DNA from: Cymbidium sinense
Taxonomy: Eukaryota > Streptophyta > Magnoliopsida > Asparagales > Orchidaceae
Reading direction: 5' to 3'
Length of the DNA stretch: 64,000 nucleotides
Assembly: GCA_021442155.1 (NCBI GenBank)
Contig: CM038222.1
Span: forward strand, 109,247,121-109,311,120
Position 1 is the first letter of the stretch. Each line of letters opens with the position of its first letter. Positions 33,481-47,040 of this stretch are shown here, piece after piece. The notes under the pieces were generated by a model that was not told where the DNA came from, did no database searches, and saw nothing but the letters and a program-made list of their open reading frames with translations. The translations under genes were made by a program, and so were the position numbers.

Positions 33481-35099
33481 TGGTAACGTTATGTTAGGCT
33501 TTTTTAGACTTTAAGTTTTGGTTTAAGTTCAAGGTTTAATGCATTACCACTAGATTATTTATATTCAAGTGATTGATATTTTAAAGTGAATTTTAAGCTT
33601 TGATTTAATTTAATTGAACATTAGGATTAAGATTTTAATGACTGTGAAAAATAGTGGGTCCTATTATTTCTTACATCTTAGTCCTATAAAATAAGTTTCT
33701 CACCAAAAAATAAGAGGTTAGTCATAAGACTCTAAGCAAGATGACTTTTAATTATTATTAAATTAGACATTGTAATTATCTTTAACTTTTATTTTAAGTT
33801 GAAATGGCTTTATAACTTCACATAATAGTTTCTAAGGTTAAGGACATCTTCTAGAATATTCCATTAAAATTTGAAATTATTTAGGATTAATTTGGATTTT
33901 ATGAATCTTATTTATTTAATTGGGCTTATTTAGTTAAAATATTTAAAATATTCATTAATTATCATAACTTTCTTTGATCTTGAGCATTAATTAGATCTAA
34001 CAAAAATCCAAAATTTTTGGAATTTTTATTTGATTTAATTATGAATTTCTTAAACATGGTGGGTTAATTAATTTGATTAAAGCTTAATTAAGGAATAATT
34101 GAGCTTAATTATGTGATTAATCACCATTAATTAAGTTTAGAGAGTTTAATAAATTATATTTAATGTATCTTTGAATATTAAAGTGTTTATACTTAATTTA
34201 TTAATTTGTATGTTTTTTGTAATTTAATAATTAATTTTTGATTCTTAATCCTTATTTTAGGTTTACATCCTAATAATTACTCATGCGTATATGCAAATTT
34301 TCTAAGAAAATAATAGAGGTAGGGAATAACTTAAGGAATGTTCCTTGAAACTTTCATCTCAATTAGGCTTTTACTTTGTGATTAATTTTAATAATCAATA
34401 TTTTATTAATTTTGTAACTAATCTTTGTTCACTTGGTAAACCTTAGGGTTTTTATTTTTATGAGATTTTCCTCTGAAAACTAAATTTAGAAAAGGTTTAC
34501 TTATAATTTTTAGTTAAGTATTTGATTTATTAAAGTTGTACTCATAATTTTTGCTTCAACCACAATGGAGTTCTTTTTTTTTTTTTCGCTCAGTGGTTAG
34601 GTTTTTGTACAATTTTAAAGTTTTGTTCTAATTAATTTAATTAATTAAGATTTAATCAATCCTAATCACATGATTTATTATTTAAATAAACCCAAAGGGC
34701 CTAATTAATTTTTTTTTAAATTTCTTATTGATAATGAAAATGTTTTGTACTATTTTGATAAGTTTTCACAATTTTTATAATTTATAATTAATTAATTATT
34801 TAAATTTCTCTAAGATTGTTAAAAAATTAATAACGTTTAATTTAGAACTTAAAATGTCATGAAATTTTTGTTGGATATAAGAATTAGTATTACGATCACT
34901 TCCTAAAAGAATATATTAATTGGACTCATAGTTTAGGAGTAATTTAGAAAAATATAAATTTTAATAAAACTTAAATAACTTCTAAAATACATATTAAAAT
35001 TTGGGGTTTTTTTGGTTCATTTGATTTCTCTCTAAATGCTACACTATAGATAGATTATTTGTAATATAAAACTTCATAATCATCTTAATTACATACTTG
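33481..35099. other. AT-rich repeat-derived stretch
   Basis: There is no gene. Composition resembles the non-coding body of the long LTR-like repeat, but I could not align it confidently. A T-rich run lies at 34575-34589. Confidence 0.4.
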
Positions 35100-38082
35100 G
35101 ACATTTCTTATGATCAATCGCAATCTAATTTAGCCAATTAGCTAATTTGACCCAACCTAGCCCAATTTGACCTTAAGGGTCAAATTGAACCAAACTCCAA
35201 TTCAATTGAAATCAAAACAAATCAATCCCCACAATCATCTCCAAATGTATAATTATTTATATTCTAATATGTTATTGAAGCCAAGAAGGTCAATTTGGCT
35301 AATTGACCCAATCATTTGTCACAATTTGACCTAAAGGGTCAAATTGAACCAAACCTTGATTTAACCCAAACTAGATAATACCAACTATTGCAATCAATCC
35401 CAAGATGACCATTAATCATCCCCCAACACCCAATTGAGCCCAATTGAGCCAATTTGACCCACTAACCCAACTTGACTTGATTTAATGTAAAGGGACAAAT
35501 TGATCCAATTCTTGATCCCATTTAAATTAGATTGAATAAGCACTTATAATTAGTTCCAAATTGATTGTTGAATACTTCTTAATGATCAATTGATGCCAAT
35601 TTGATTAACTTAACTCAATTGGCCAATTTAGCTCAAATTGGCCCAAATAGTCAAATTGAACCAAAACACAATCCTAGCCAAATTAAATCAAATTAAAGCC
35701 TACAATCAACTCAAAATGAACAATTAAACATGCCTCAACTCCCACCCAATTTGGCCAATTTGACCTAATTGGTCAACTTGACTTATTTTGCTCTTATGAA
35801 CCCGAGCCAAATTCAAATCAGCTTTAAATGAAACCAATTGCAACAATATGTTCCAAATCATCATTTGAACACAACCCAATATCCCATTTAGGGCCAATTT
35901 GGTCATTTAGTCAACTTGATCCAATTGAATCTAAATTGACTTATATAAGTTCAAATAAGACAAAAACAACTAAATCAAGTTCAAACCTAACCAAACTTGC
36001 CATGACTCATCTTCACATGTCCCTTAATCTACCCAAGTGGACTTAATCTATGGTGAACTTGGTTTAACTCGAATCAAGTGAACCAAAGATTCTAAATAGG
36101 ATAAAATCCCAAAATGGGAAGGTCCAACCTCCCCTTTTGACCAAGGTAACCACCTTAGGATGCCTTAAGCTTTTCCTAGTTGACCCAAGCTAACCCAATA
36201 TTATTTTGGTCTAGCCATTGACCAAGGAGAGTTAAAAGAAAACCACCTTAGCATGCCTTGAGCTTGCCCCAGATAACATAATACTATTTTATTCTAGCCA
36301 TTGACCAAGGGGAGTTCACTCTTACCTTGGATAACCATTGGATCACCAACCATGGGCTTTCCACTTCACCACTTGCCACTAACATCCCTCAACCATTAAG
36401 GGAGTTCCAGTACATCAGTCTAGAGCTAAGTTTGGCCCTGCTCACTACCTGATCAACTACCATGTATGGAACCAACCCAATTAGGTGGTTCATATGGGAA
36501 GGAAGGTATACACATCCTAAGCCCCTCGAACTAAACACACACCCTCACAACACTCTTAGAGACACTACCTAAGTCTTCCCTGAGCTCTTTATGCCTCTTA
36601 GCTCTAGCGAGACCAAGCACCTGCAAACCCGAACGTCCCTTAAACCCAATTATACCAAAACTCAATCCTAATATACTTCCACAAATTTCTCACATTCAAG
36701 CAAGCAAGAATAAATCTAAAAACACTCAATTTGGGCATTGAAGATAGAAGCTTGATCAAGCTTTGATGAACTCTCGACAACATTTAATCTCGAGATCAAA
36801 CTCTTAATAGCAGAGCTTTACTTCTTTAAGGTGAAGCTACCATGGTCGATTTGACTGTCAGTCTTAGTTCTAGTGAGATAAATTTTCAAAATCATAGAAA
36901 AAACCATTAGATGTTGGTATTTTGTGAAAGAAATTATCATTTCATGTAGATTACATTGCAGGAAATCTTGTAATTTTAATTTTAAACCTAATAGAGTCAA
37001 TTTTACCATGAAACAAGTTGGTTGGCTCAGATGAAGCGGTGAAAGATGAACATTGTTTATTTTTTTAATGAAGAAGATGATGAATCATGGGCTGCACATC
37101 TAACATGATTAGAATGGATAGACATGATTAATTCATGCTAAAAATTCTGATTTAATCTCTTTAAAACCATGGGAATAATTAGAGGTGTTTCATCTTTGAT
37201 TAGAAGGCTCGGGGTGAAACTACGTGTACCACCATCCGAGTTAGCTACCATGTGGGATTGATTTAGTAATCAATCCTATGGCACTATGCATGAAGTGCTA
37301 ATTGTGTAAATTGATTAATTAAGATTTTAAGTAAATTTAAATATCCACAAATTTTAAAAACATAACTAATTAAAAAAAAATCTGAAAAATGGAAATACAT
37401 ACTCATTGAAAAGCTTAAATAGAGGAGAATCCAGAAAAAGATTCATAGGTTTTATTATGTGGGCAGAGACTAATGAGGGTTTAAATATTTTTACTAATGT
37501 TGTAATTAAGGACTAATTAGTTTGCTAATTGACTTGGGATTTTTGGTGAACATTTCATAAGATGACATCTCCTTCCCATAATTATTTCAAGTCAATTTGG
37601 TGTGTATATTAGGAGATTCATATTTTCAAAACTTAATTAGCCTATTTGGCTATTTAATAAATAAATTTAATTAGACAAATAATGAAAATTATTATGGATA
37701 ATTAAATATATATTATAAGCCTAATGGTTACTAGAGAGATTTATTAGGACCTTTGGTCCTAATTATTTCTCAAAATCACCATTATGGGGCTTTAATTAAT
37801 TAACTAATGCATTAATTAGCCTAGGATTTAGAAAATATATAATTAATTGTAAAAATCCCTAAAAATTACAAATGATCCCTATTTGTGCTCAAATAACATA
37901 GTGTTAATCAATAAAACTAAAATCTCTAAATAGTTTTATGTATTTTAAAAGTAATTACCTATTTAAAGTTTTCTTAATTAATTAACTAATTAATCATAAA
38001 ATATTAACCCAAATTCCTTGAAATTTTTCTTGTTTATTTTTCATATTATTTTGCATGTTCATAAAATATCTCATAATTTTAT

Positions 38083-38134
<52 letters not shown>

Positions 38135-39690
38135 GGTTACTTAATTTTTAAGGTCTTTGGGGTATTTATTGGATTAAATAATTATAAAATTTAATTAATT
38201 CATAAAAATTACCATTTCACTCTTAAATCTCATTACTAAATAGAGAGCATGTGTGAGATAGTTTTATTATTTGGTCCATCTTCAATATGTCTAATCAATT
38301 ATAATTAGAATGCATTAGTTTTGAAATGTTGATTAAGCTTAAATGGTATCATTTTCATATGAATGACCTTAGAGTTTGATAGCCTAAGTAGATTGCTTTA
38401 TGATGTCTATTTGAAACTCTTTATTCACTTATAAATAAACAATTAATTCATTCCTTATACATACCTTGCTTAAAATTAAGGTCCTTAAGTGCATGCTATA
38501 CATAAATGGTGTGGCTATTAAATAAATAAAAAACTTTTAACTCATAAGTCAAAATATATTTATAAATCTAACTTAACATAAGTGAATAAAACCCCCTATG
38601 TATAATTCAAGTGTATATTACACACTCTTTGAATGTATATAGTCTAAACACCTAGGGCATATGGCTACTGGTTTGAAGGAGGTTTGAGATACCTCATCTC
38701 TCTGATTTAACAATGACACGTACATATAAAATGGTGTAGAAAAATACATGTAAAACTATAAAATATATTTTTAAACATTATATCATTAAGATTTCAAAAA
38801 TTGATTTCACCCATATTCATGTTATATTAATACATAAGAAAATACATGGATATTTTAAGGAGAATTCTTAAAGTGGTAAAGTGAATACAAAATGATAAAA
38901 TAAATACATAATATTTTTTTAATAAAATTTTAAAATGATAATATAAATACATAATTATCTTTAAAATCAAAATTTTAAAATGATAAAATAAACACATAAT
39001 TAAGTTAAAATAAAATTTTGAAATGGTAAAATAAATACATAATTATTTTAAAATGGAATCTTAAAATGATGAAATAAGTACTTTATTATTTTAAAATGAA
39101 TTATTAAACTAATAGAATAAATATATAGTTAATTAAAAATGGATTATTATGGTGATAAAATAAATAAATAAATATTTTTGATATGGGCTATTAAAGTGAT
39201 GAAATAAGTACATAATTATTTTAAAATTAAATATTAAAAGTGATAAAATAAATATTTTAAAAATGAAGTACTAAGGTGATAAAGAATTGAAGAACATCAT
39301 TAAGAAATCAGTTATTCCTATTAGCCTTCAATTGTCATTCATAAGATTATAATTCTATTTAAGTTTAATCCAAACTTAAGAATTAATAAGAATCTTAAAA
39401 CTTTATTAAGAAGGCCTAAAATCATAAAATACATCTGTAGAACTAACTTTAGGTGGAGTGTTGAAAAGATATAAGTTTCATGTTAAGAGAGACTTATAAA
39501 TTTTCATACTCTTTAGGACACTAAGTCTAATTCAATTAAAAATTGAATTTGTAAATTGAAATTCAACTCTTAAATCATTAAATACTTGAATCAAAATTAT
39601 TATATGGTTAATTACTAAAACTTATCATTTAATTTGCAACATAAATTTTAAAACTCAGCTTTGTCATACCACACTAAATTTTACACACAT
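35100..39690. repeat. Copy a of the long LTR-like repeat (TTGACC-rich domain and body)
   Basis: Positions 35100-36100 are packed with TTGACC/GGTCAA-type words (AATTTGACCTAAAGGGTCAA and variants), as in 43560-44330, 59850-60800 and inverted 52840-54000. Positions 36825-37020 match the block that starts GAAGCTACC in copies b and d. Positions 38640-38720 match 46410-46490 (TTAACAATGACRC region). The rest is AT-rich body without genes. Confidence 0.7.
38086..38131. repeat. AT dinucleotide microsatellite
   Basis: This is an uninterrupted alternation of A and T for about 46 bases within copy a. It is expected to be highly variable and prone to form cruciforms. Confidence 0.97.
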
Positions 39691-42267
39691 AATAGGATGA
39701 TATGTTACCAATCCTAGGTTGAGGTTATGTTGGTGTTTTGTAGTAATATATTGATTTTTCATATTTTGTGTTGTAAATTTTTTTTTGATTGGATTTTAGG
39801 ATTGCTTGTGTGCTAGTATAGATGGTAGGCTGATATTTATTAGATTAATGATATTTTTTTTGTAGTGAGTAGTGCTTAAATAAAAGGTCCACTATAATAA
39901 TAAAAATAAATCAAATTCTTTTGTTTGCAGGTATTGCTTAGCCCTTTAAGATAGGTGGGCTTGGCACCCACAGATGTTAAGCCAATTTTCTGATATATAA
40001 TTGCTTAGTGTGTATGTGTGTTATAGCTAACCTCTATTTTGTAGGTTTATTTAAGATTTATTTTTTAAATATTAAATATAAATTTGTAATAGAATAGGGT
40101 TAGAGCCATGGACTTTAGGATGAGTAAATGTTTGAAGGCATAGACCTGGGAGGCCCTGTAATGCTTAAAGGATCCAAAATTTGAAAGATTAAGTAAAATT
40201 GATGACCCCAATGGCTTATTTTAATTTAATTCTTGTAATAATAATCCAGGTTCTATAAAGGTTGAGCTTGGTTTGGTGTTTTAATTTGGAGGGTCATTGG
40301 GTGGACACTACATAGATCTTAGGGGATTCATCTTAAAGTGATTGGGCATGATATCAAGGTATGATGTACCATCTTGAAAGATGAAAACATCACCCACCTA
40401 ATCACCTAATAAGGACTCCTATGGCAGACGTGTCTTCATATATAATAGAGATCTTTCCCCTACTTTACATGGAAAAGTAAAGCAGGGTTTATTTTATGCT
40501 AGGTTCTTTAGTTCCCTATGGAAGCAAGCTTTCATAGTTAATTACATCCTAGAAAATGAGAATTTCTTAAGAACACTCTCGATTAGAGTAGTCAATCAAT
40601 TATCTCTAAAAATTTCAAGGTTAGACTATTAAAGGTTTGGATATCTTTGAAAAATCAAATGGGAATGTTTAATTAGAAGAGACTTATTTTTGGATTCTAA
40701 GAGAAGTAAGTAGGAAGCACTCATGATATTAGAAAGCCTAGTGAGCACTCCAATCTATCCTATGGTGAGGCTTTACAAGTTTGAAAGAGAAGATTTATTT
40801 TCATTTGAATTAAATTTTTATTAGAATGCTAGGACTTACAATCCATCAACACAAGATTGTGGAAATATTTAAGAGGTGAGGATTTATACTTGTGGCTTGA
40901 AGGAAATGGGCAACCTCAGATCCCAGATCTAGGATTCTTTAGCACAAGCTAAAAGCATGACCTAAATCTAAATAGAAAGAGGACACACCTCCACAAGAGA
41001 GGATAAACTCGTATGACTCTTTTGGACTTGCAACCGACTGGAGTGGTCGCTAGCTCACCTCCTACGCTTTAAATCCATATAGGCCGATCTTATGTAATTG
41101 CAGATAGCTAAGCTATTATTTAATTAGGAAGGAGACTAGAGTCTTAAAGTCACTCCTTAAGAGACTAGATCATGATAGACATGAGAATATGACTTAGAAT
41201 AAAATACAAAATCTTTCAAATTTTATATCATTTTTGACACATTCATTTAGGAGGAAGGCTTGATATATCTTATACCTAAATGCATGATGAAATTGGATGA
41301 TTGGTTAAATTAGAAAGAGGAGGTGTTCTCCACCAAGAGGGGTTGCTCTCATAGGTCAAACATTCCATATAGTGTAAGAATGGAGACCCTCCCTATTCAA
41401 GAGTGAAATAAGATGATATGCATGATGTTAGATATTTAACATTCAGTTGTGGGGTTGTTAAATCTTTTAATTATCTCGATAATATCCTTGACTTTAGAAT
41501 GAAGTTATGAGTTGTTAATTGGGGTAGAAAAATTAATTTTATCCTAGGAGCCTACAACATTTAGGCCACACATCCAAACATCAAGTTTAATTAACTATGA
41601 AGAAAATGAAATTTATATTACACAATCTAAATATAACATTCAAATATCTAGATTATCATAAAAGAATAAGAGGTCGATATGGTGGGGTACCGCTGTACAC
41701 CTAAAAAAAAAGATAAATTGGATAGCTGAGCTTCACCCTTACATAATCTGGATTACAAAAGAATATTACAATTGAATAAATGCTATGGGGGTCTTCATAT
41801 TTCTTCTTTTCTTCATTCCTCTTTCTTTTCCCTTGATTTGATTATGCTCCAAGGCTTCATAAGGCATCCTGGGACTATGCCTACTAACCACTGCTCATCC
41901 TAAACCCCATAGCACTAACCTTAATTTCTATTGAAAAATTATATTTTTATGGAAAATTAAAATCTAACTACATCTATAAAATAGATGTTAGCTAAACATA
42001 CATGCATTCTTAAGCAGTTATATTTTATAATTTGGACTTAGCACCTCATAGATGGGTAACCAAGCCCACTTATCTTAATCATGGATTAGGCTTAGGGACA
42101 TAAGAAACCTAATAGACGCATTTATATTTATTTTAGTGGCCCTTTTAGCACAATCCCATGCTAAAAATAATATTAGGATAAGAATAGCCTAACATCCAGT
42201 CTTCGTACCACAATCCTAGCATCTAGCTAAAATATTTAATCATAAATAATACACGACATCATGTTGT
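39690..42267. repeat. YZ core with inverted ends, copy a
   Basis: Segments in order are Y (39690-40320), Z (40320-41250), Z2 (41250-41430), inverted Y2 (41430-41880) and inverted Y (41880-42267). Y matches 47100-47540 directly. Inverted Y matches the same segment in reverse, so this 2.6-kb block has inverted ends. Z contains a CCTACTTTACATGG and AAAGTAAAG inverted motif near 40460. The same Z to inverted-Y order occurs at 24801-33480 (minus the chromovirus) and reversed at 46900-49460. There are no genes. Confidence 0.65.
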
Positions 42268-45200
42268 TGACCTCATTTTTAGAATGAGCTCTCAACCCCT
42301 CCATCTTAGACATGGGACTTCTATTAGACTTTAAGAGTTCCTTAGTGTTAAGACATATCTAGTGATTAGATGGGCTCTCAACCTAACCCTAGAGACTTAG
42401 AAGTATTAGCCATAGAAATAGGTCATGTCTTAGGGGTGTTAGGAATATTACTTACCCTTAGTTTGAACCATTCCTCACTTTCCTTCATTCAAGTCAAACA
42501 CCAAATCAATCTTAATTGGTTTACTCCAAATCCAAATCCAAATCAACTCCATATGATAAAAATCCATGATTGAAATCTATGATTGAAACCCATGATCAAA
42601 ATCTATCAAAATTTCTAAGTTCAAATTTTGGCAAAGTCCTTAATCTTCTCTTAAAGACTTAGCCAAAACCATGACCAAAACCAAATCAAATCTTTAAGAT
42701 TTTCTCATAATTAATTTATATTCTCATTTATATTCACATATATAAATAAAATATAAATTCAAACCAATCAAACTAAACTCAAAATTCCAAATCAATTCAT
42801 GAAATTTTCTTAAGTCCTTAATCTTCCTCGTAAGGACATAGCCAAAATTATGACCAAACCAATTCCAAATCATGAGATTTTCTCAAAAATAATTTATATT
42901 ATCATTTATATTCACATATATAAATGAAATATAAATATAAATCAATCAAATCAAACCCTAAAATCAAATTCTAAATCTAAAATCCTTCTTAACTCCTTAA
43001 TTCCCTATTAATGGACTTAGCCCAAATCATGATCAAATCAATTCAAATTCATGGGATTTTCTTATAATTCATTTATATCCTCATTTATATTCACATATAT
43101 AAATGAAATATAAATATAAATCAATCAAACCAATTCAAAAATTTAAACTTCAAACTCCAAAATTTTCTTAAGTCCTTTCAATCCTTCTTAATGGACTTAG
43201 CCCAAATCATGATTAAACCACTTCAAATCCTTGAAATTTTCTCATGATCCATTATATTTTCATTTATATATAAGTGAAATATAAATTCAAATAATCAAAA
43301 CCAATTCCAAAAATCAAACTTAAATCCACTCAAAATTCAATCTAAGCCTTTCAAGTCAAAATCTTGAGCTTAGCCAAATCAATTTCAAATCAAGCCAAAC
43401 TATTGATTTTCCTTCATGATTCAATCAACCCTACAATCATGAATTCATATATAAATCCAAACTTCAATCACTAAATCAAAATCCAATTCAAAAATTAAAC
43501 CCTAAATCATTTCATATTCTTCCTTTGAATATGAAATTGTTAAATGGATCAAAACCCATTTGACTTCAAACCACTTGTAATTGGATTTATATTTCAATTA
43601 TAAGTCCATATACAAGTTCAATCAAACTAAAATCAAGCTTTGAACAAACCATTTGACCCACTTAGGCTCACTTGACCCAAAGTGACCTAAAGTACACTTA
43701 TGAGCCAAATTCTAATCTTAACCAAATTGGATTGAACCAAACTCACCTATGCCTCTCATCATGATCAACAATCATCATGGGATGATAAATCAATCAAATT
43801 GGGTCAAACCAAGTAAAACCTAAAGGTTGACCAAGTCAACACTTAGCCCAAAATGAAATTTAACATATCCAAAATCCACCATAGGCCAAATTGATTGAAA
43901 CCATTGATCTAGGTTCATTCATGAACTATGTTTGAACTTGACCAAGCCAACATTTGAGCCCAACCTAGCCCAATTGGCCACTTGACCCAAGTTGACCTAA
44001 TTTGACCTAAAAAGTCAAAGTGTGTCAAAACTTGATCTAAGCTAAATTGAAACTAATGGGTCAAGTTCATTCCAAATCACTTGTTGAACTTAACCAAAGC
44101 CTCAATTGGCCAACTAGACCTAACCTAGCCCAATTGAACTTAGACCCACCTTGACTTAAAGGGGTCATGTTGAGCCAAATTTAAACATAACCAAAATTGA
44201 TTGAAAACAAAGAAAACAATCCACTCCATATGACTAACCTAACCTTGACCTAGTCCAAATATATCAAATGGGTCAAATAGGTCAACTTGATCTATTTGGA
44301 CTAGACGAAGCCACCTGATCGATCTTGAGTGCCGGTGATCACCTCTGGTGAGGTATGAAATTTTTTGACCATCTAGCATAGGAGGTGTTGGCCTTTTGTG
44401 AAAGGAATTTTCAAGTCATGCAAGATCCAACATTGGATGTGTTCCTAATTGGCTTTAGATGGTGTGGGTAAAATTTTGTTTCAATCCAAGCTTAATCGAG
44501 CTCAGATCTTCCCCCAGATCATGGATGATCTTTGTTGAGCCTAGGGGAAGAACTAGGGAGATCTTGGCAGCCATCCACACATTTTGGATGGACAGTCAAG
44601 ATTATTCCCACATTTAGAAAAAGTTTTATCCCTTTTAAAACTTCAGGGATCCCTAGCGGTCCGATTTTAGATCGGACGGCTGAGATCAAAGTGCGTCCCA
44701 CCGTCAAGCCGCCACGTGATGGGACGTTTAAGTGGGATGCTCACTATTCAACATGTGTAAAGTGCGCTGAACGCTGCTGCCATGCATCGCACTGTGAGCT
44801 GAAGGATTAGTTAAGGATTTTAATTAATGCTAACTAATCTATTGATCTTCTAAAAATCATATCTCCTTTAATAAAATTTAAAAAATTATGAAATAAATTT
44901 TTATGGAAAGTTAATTCAACCTAAAATATTTTAAAAATAATTTCAATGGGTTTTGAGTTATGCTTTCTATGATTTGAGGTTTTATTTGAAATTTCATTTT
45001 GCTAATTACCTCTTAATTAAACCTCTAATTAATCCCAAAATTCTTGGGTATATTTTAAGGGTTGACTTCGGCCTCCCCTAATTTTCTTGGGATTTATTGA
45101 AAGGTTAATTAGGGGAATTACAAATGTGTTTCCTAATTACCCTCCTTATGTAATTAAGGATAATTAAGGTTTGATTAGTGATTTTAATCCATGATTAGAG

Positions 45201-47040
45201 TTGATTAAGGATATATCCAGTAGATAGGAGGTTTAGGAAATAATTTTTGAGATATTTCCCCCAGGCTATTCCCTAAACCACCTTTTCTTTCCTTAATATT
45301 CTTTTAACTAAGGGTTAATTCATTAATTATCTTCTAAATTAATTTTTAAAAATTCTAAAAACTTCCAAAACTTAATTAATCTACTTTGGATAGATGCTTA
45401 GGTGTTTAATAGCCTAAGTTCAATTAAGGAAATAAAAACTCAATTCATATGTGTGAAGGGGTGTTTTGAAATTACTTAAGCTAAACCCCTTAGCTTAATT
45501 AACCATTAATCATGAGCCAAATTACATTAGGCCCTTTTCTTCCTAGGTGCATTATAAGTTTAAATTCCTTGTGAGTTTTTTTGTCATCTCATTGGCTCAT
45601 AATTATTTGGTTAACTATGCTAAGGTAGTGTAGGTAAGGGTTAATTAATTTAATTAAATCATACTTTAACCTAATTAATAAATAAAAATAAATCTAATCA
45701 TCTAAAAATTAAACAAAAATATCAAACACATGTGGGAATGGGTTAGGAATAATAAACTCAACTCACCTTTTCAAAATTAAATCAAACTTAAAACTAAACA
45801 AAAATCATATTGAATACACTTTGATTTATTTTAAACTTTCTTATTTCATAAGAATGTATTTAGGATTTAATTAAAGTGAATGTGATTACATGGGACATGT
45901 TAAATTTGTATGTCATGTGGTTTCAGGAGTTCATATTTTTCAAATTCAAATTTAAAAATGAAATTGTTTACTTTATGTCAAATTTACATGTGTTGGCCAA
46001 AGTAGAAATATGAGTGGCTATTATCACTAGTAAATTCAAATTATTTTCAAAACATATAAATCAATTATGAAATCTAAAAGTGTGCTACTGATACCTTTAT
46101 TATAAGCTTTCATGTGAAGGATATAAGAGTGTGCTTAGTATAAGTTTCCCTTCTCTCTTATGTTAGTATAGTTTTGAATAGGAGTGGGTAAGATGTATGG
46201 CTCATTTGAAAAGAACCTAACACTTACCTAATTTTGTATCCTATTCATTCCTATACTATCACTTAAGAAGGGTTACCTATGCTTGCACATATAAATTACA
46301 TAAACAAAATAAATCAACTAATACAACTTTTGTATTCTTTCTTTCCAATTTGTTTCTTTTATACACATGTTTGTATTTAAGAAAAGTGGTATAATAGTCT
46401 GGACAACCTCGAGGTTACGAGGCTTTAGGTAGCCCTAAGTAGGTCTTGTACTTTACACCTCTGGTTAACAATGACGCTGTACTCACTTATGCCTTTCTTA
46501 CTTTCATGTGTGTATGTGAAAATTGGATAAAGAAACCCTTCTCTACTTAAAGAAAATCATGCATATTAAACTTCCAAATTTACTTAAATGGATTATGTAG
46601 CATGCATCCTAAAGTGTGTTAAATATTCTCATTTGTATGTATAAATATGCTTAGGACTTATTCTTATGCATGCTATACATGTTGGGAAAAAAATGAAGTG
46701 CTGTGTGTTATGTGAATTTGGTTCATTTTATTTAATCTTAAAATATCTTTATTTTTGAATAGGTTTGTTTAGAGTTCATCTAAACTTAGGATTAATTAAA
46801 AGACTTAAATCAAAATATTCAATAAATAAAACTAAAATATGAACCTACTTTAGAAATTACTTAGGTTAGGGAAGGAAAGAGAAGTTCCCTTCTTTTTCCT
46901 TCTCTTCATAATATAGTAATTAATTGTGAGAATCAGTTGAACTAAATCAAAACATGAAAGAAAAGCAACCCAAAATAATTAAACAACTTAAATGAAATCC
47001 TCCTCTAAGTTGAACATATTTTCACACTTAGAAAATATGA
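42268..47040. repeat. Copy b of the long LTR-like repeat
   Basis: It begins at TGACCTCATTTTTAG, the same point where copies c and d begin. Its 5' domain (42268-44330) is about 95 percent identical by eye to 58517-60570 over sampled stretches. A TTGACC-rich part spans 43560-44330, a more GC-rich block with a CACGTG motif lies near 44640-44810, and an AT-rich body follows. Relative to copy d it lacks the segment equivalent to about 60590-62290. Short reading frames such as 44532-44810 are not supported by homology. Confidence 0.75.
42630..43530. repeat. Five tandem units of about 178 bp inside copy b
   Basis: Units start near 42634, 42813, 42990, 43168 and 43346 with AAGTCCTTAATC-like sequence. 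They contain GACTTAGCC, a TTTTCTCATAAT stretch and ATTTATATTCACATATATAA. The same array is found in copy d at about 58905-59720. Confidence 0.85.

Noticed and set aside
44532..44810. Overlapping reading frames on both strands at 44519-44810
   Set aside because: They lie in the GC-richer block of the long repeat, have no domain match and are not kept open in the related block of copy c.
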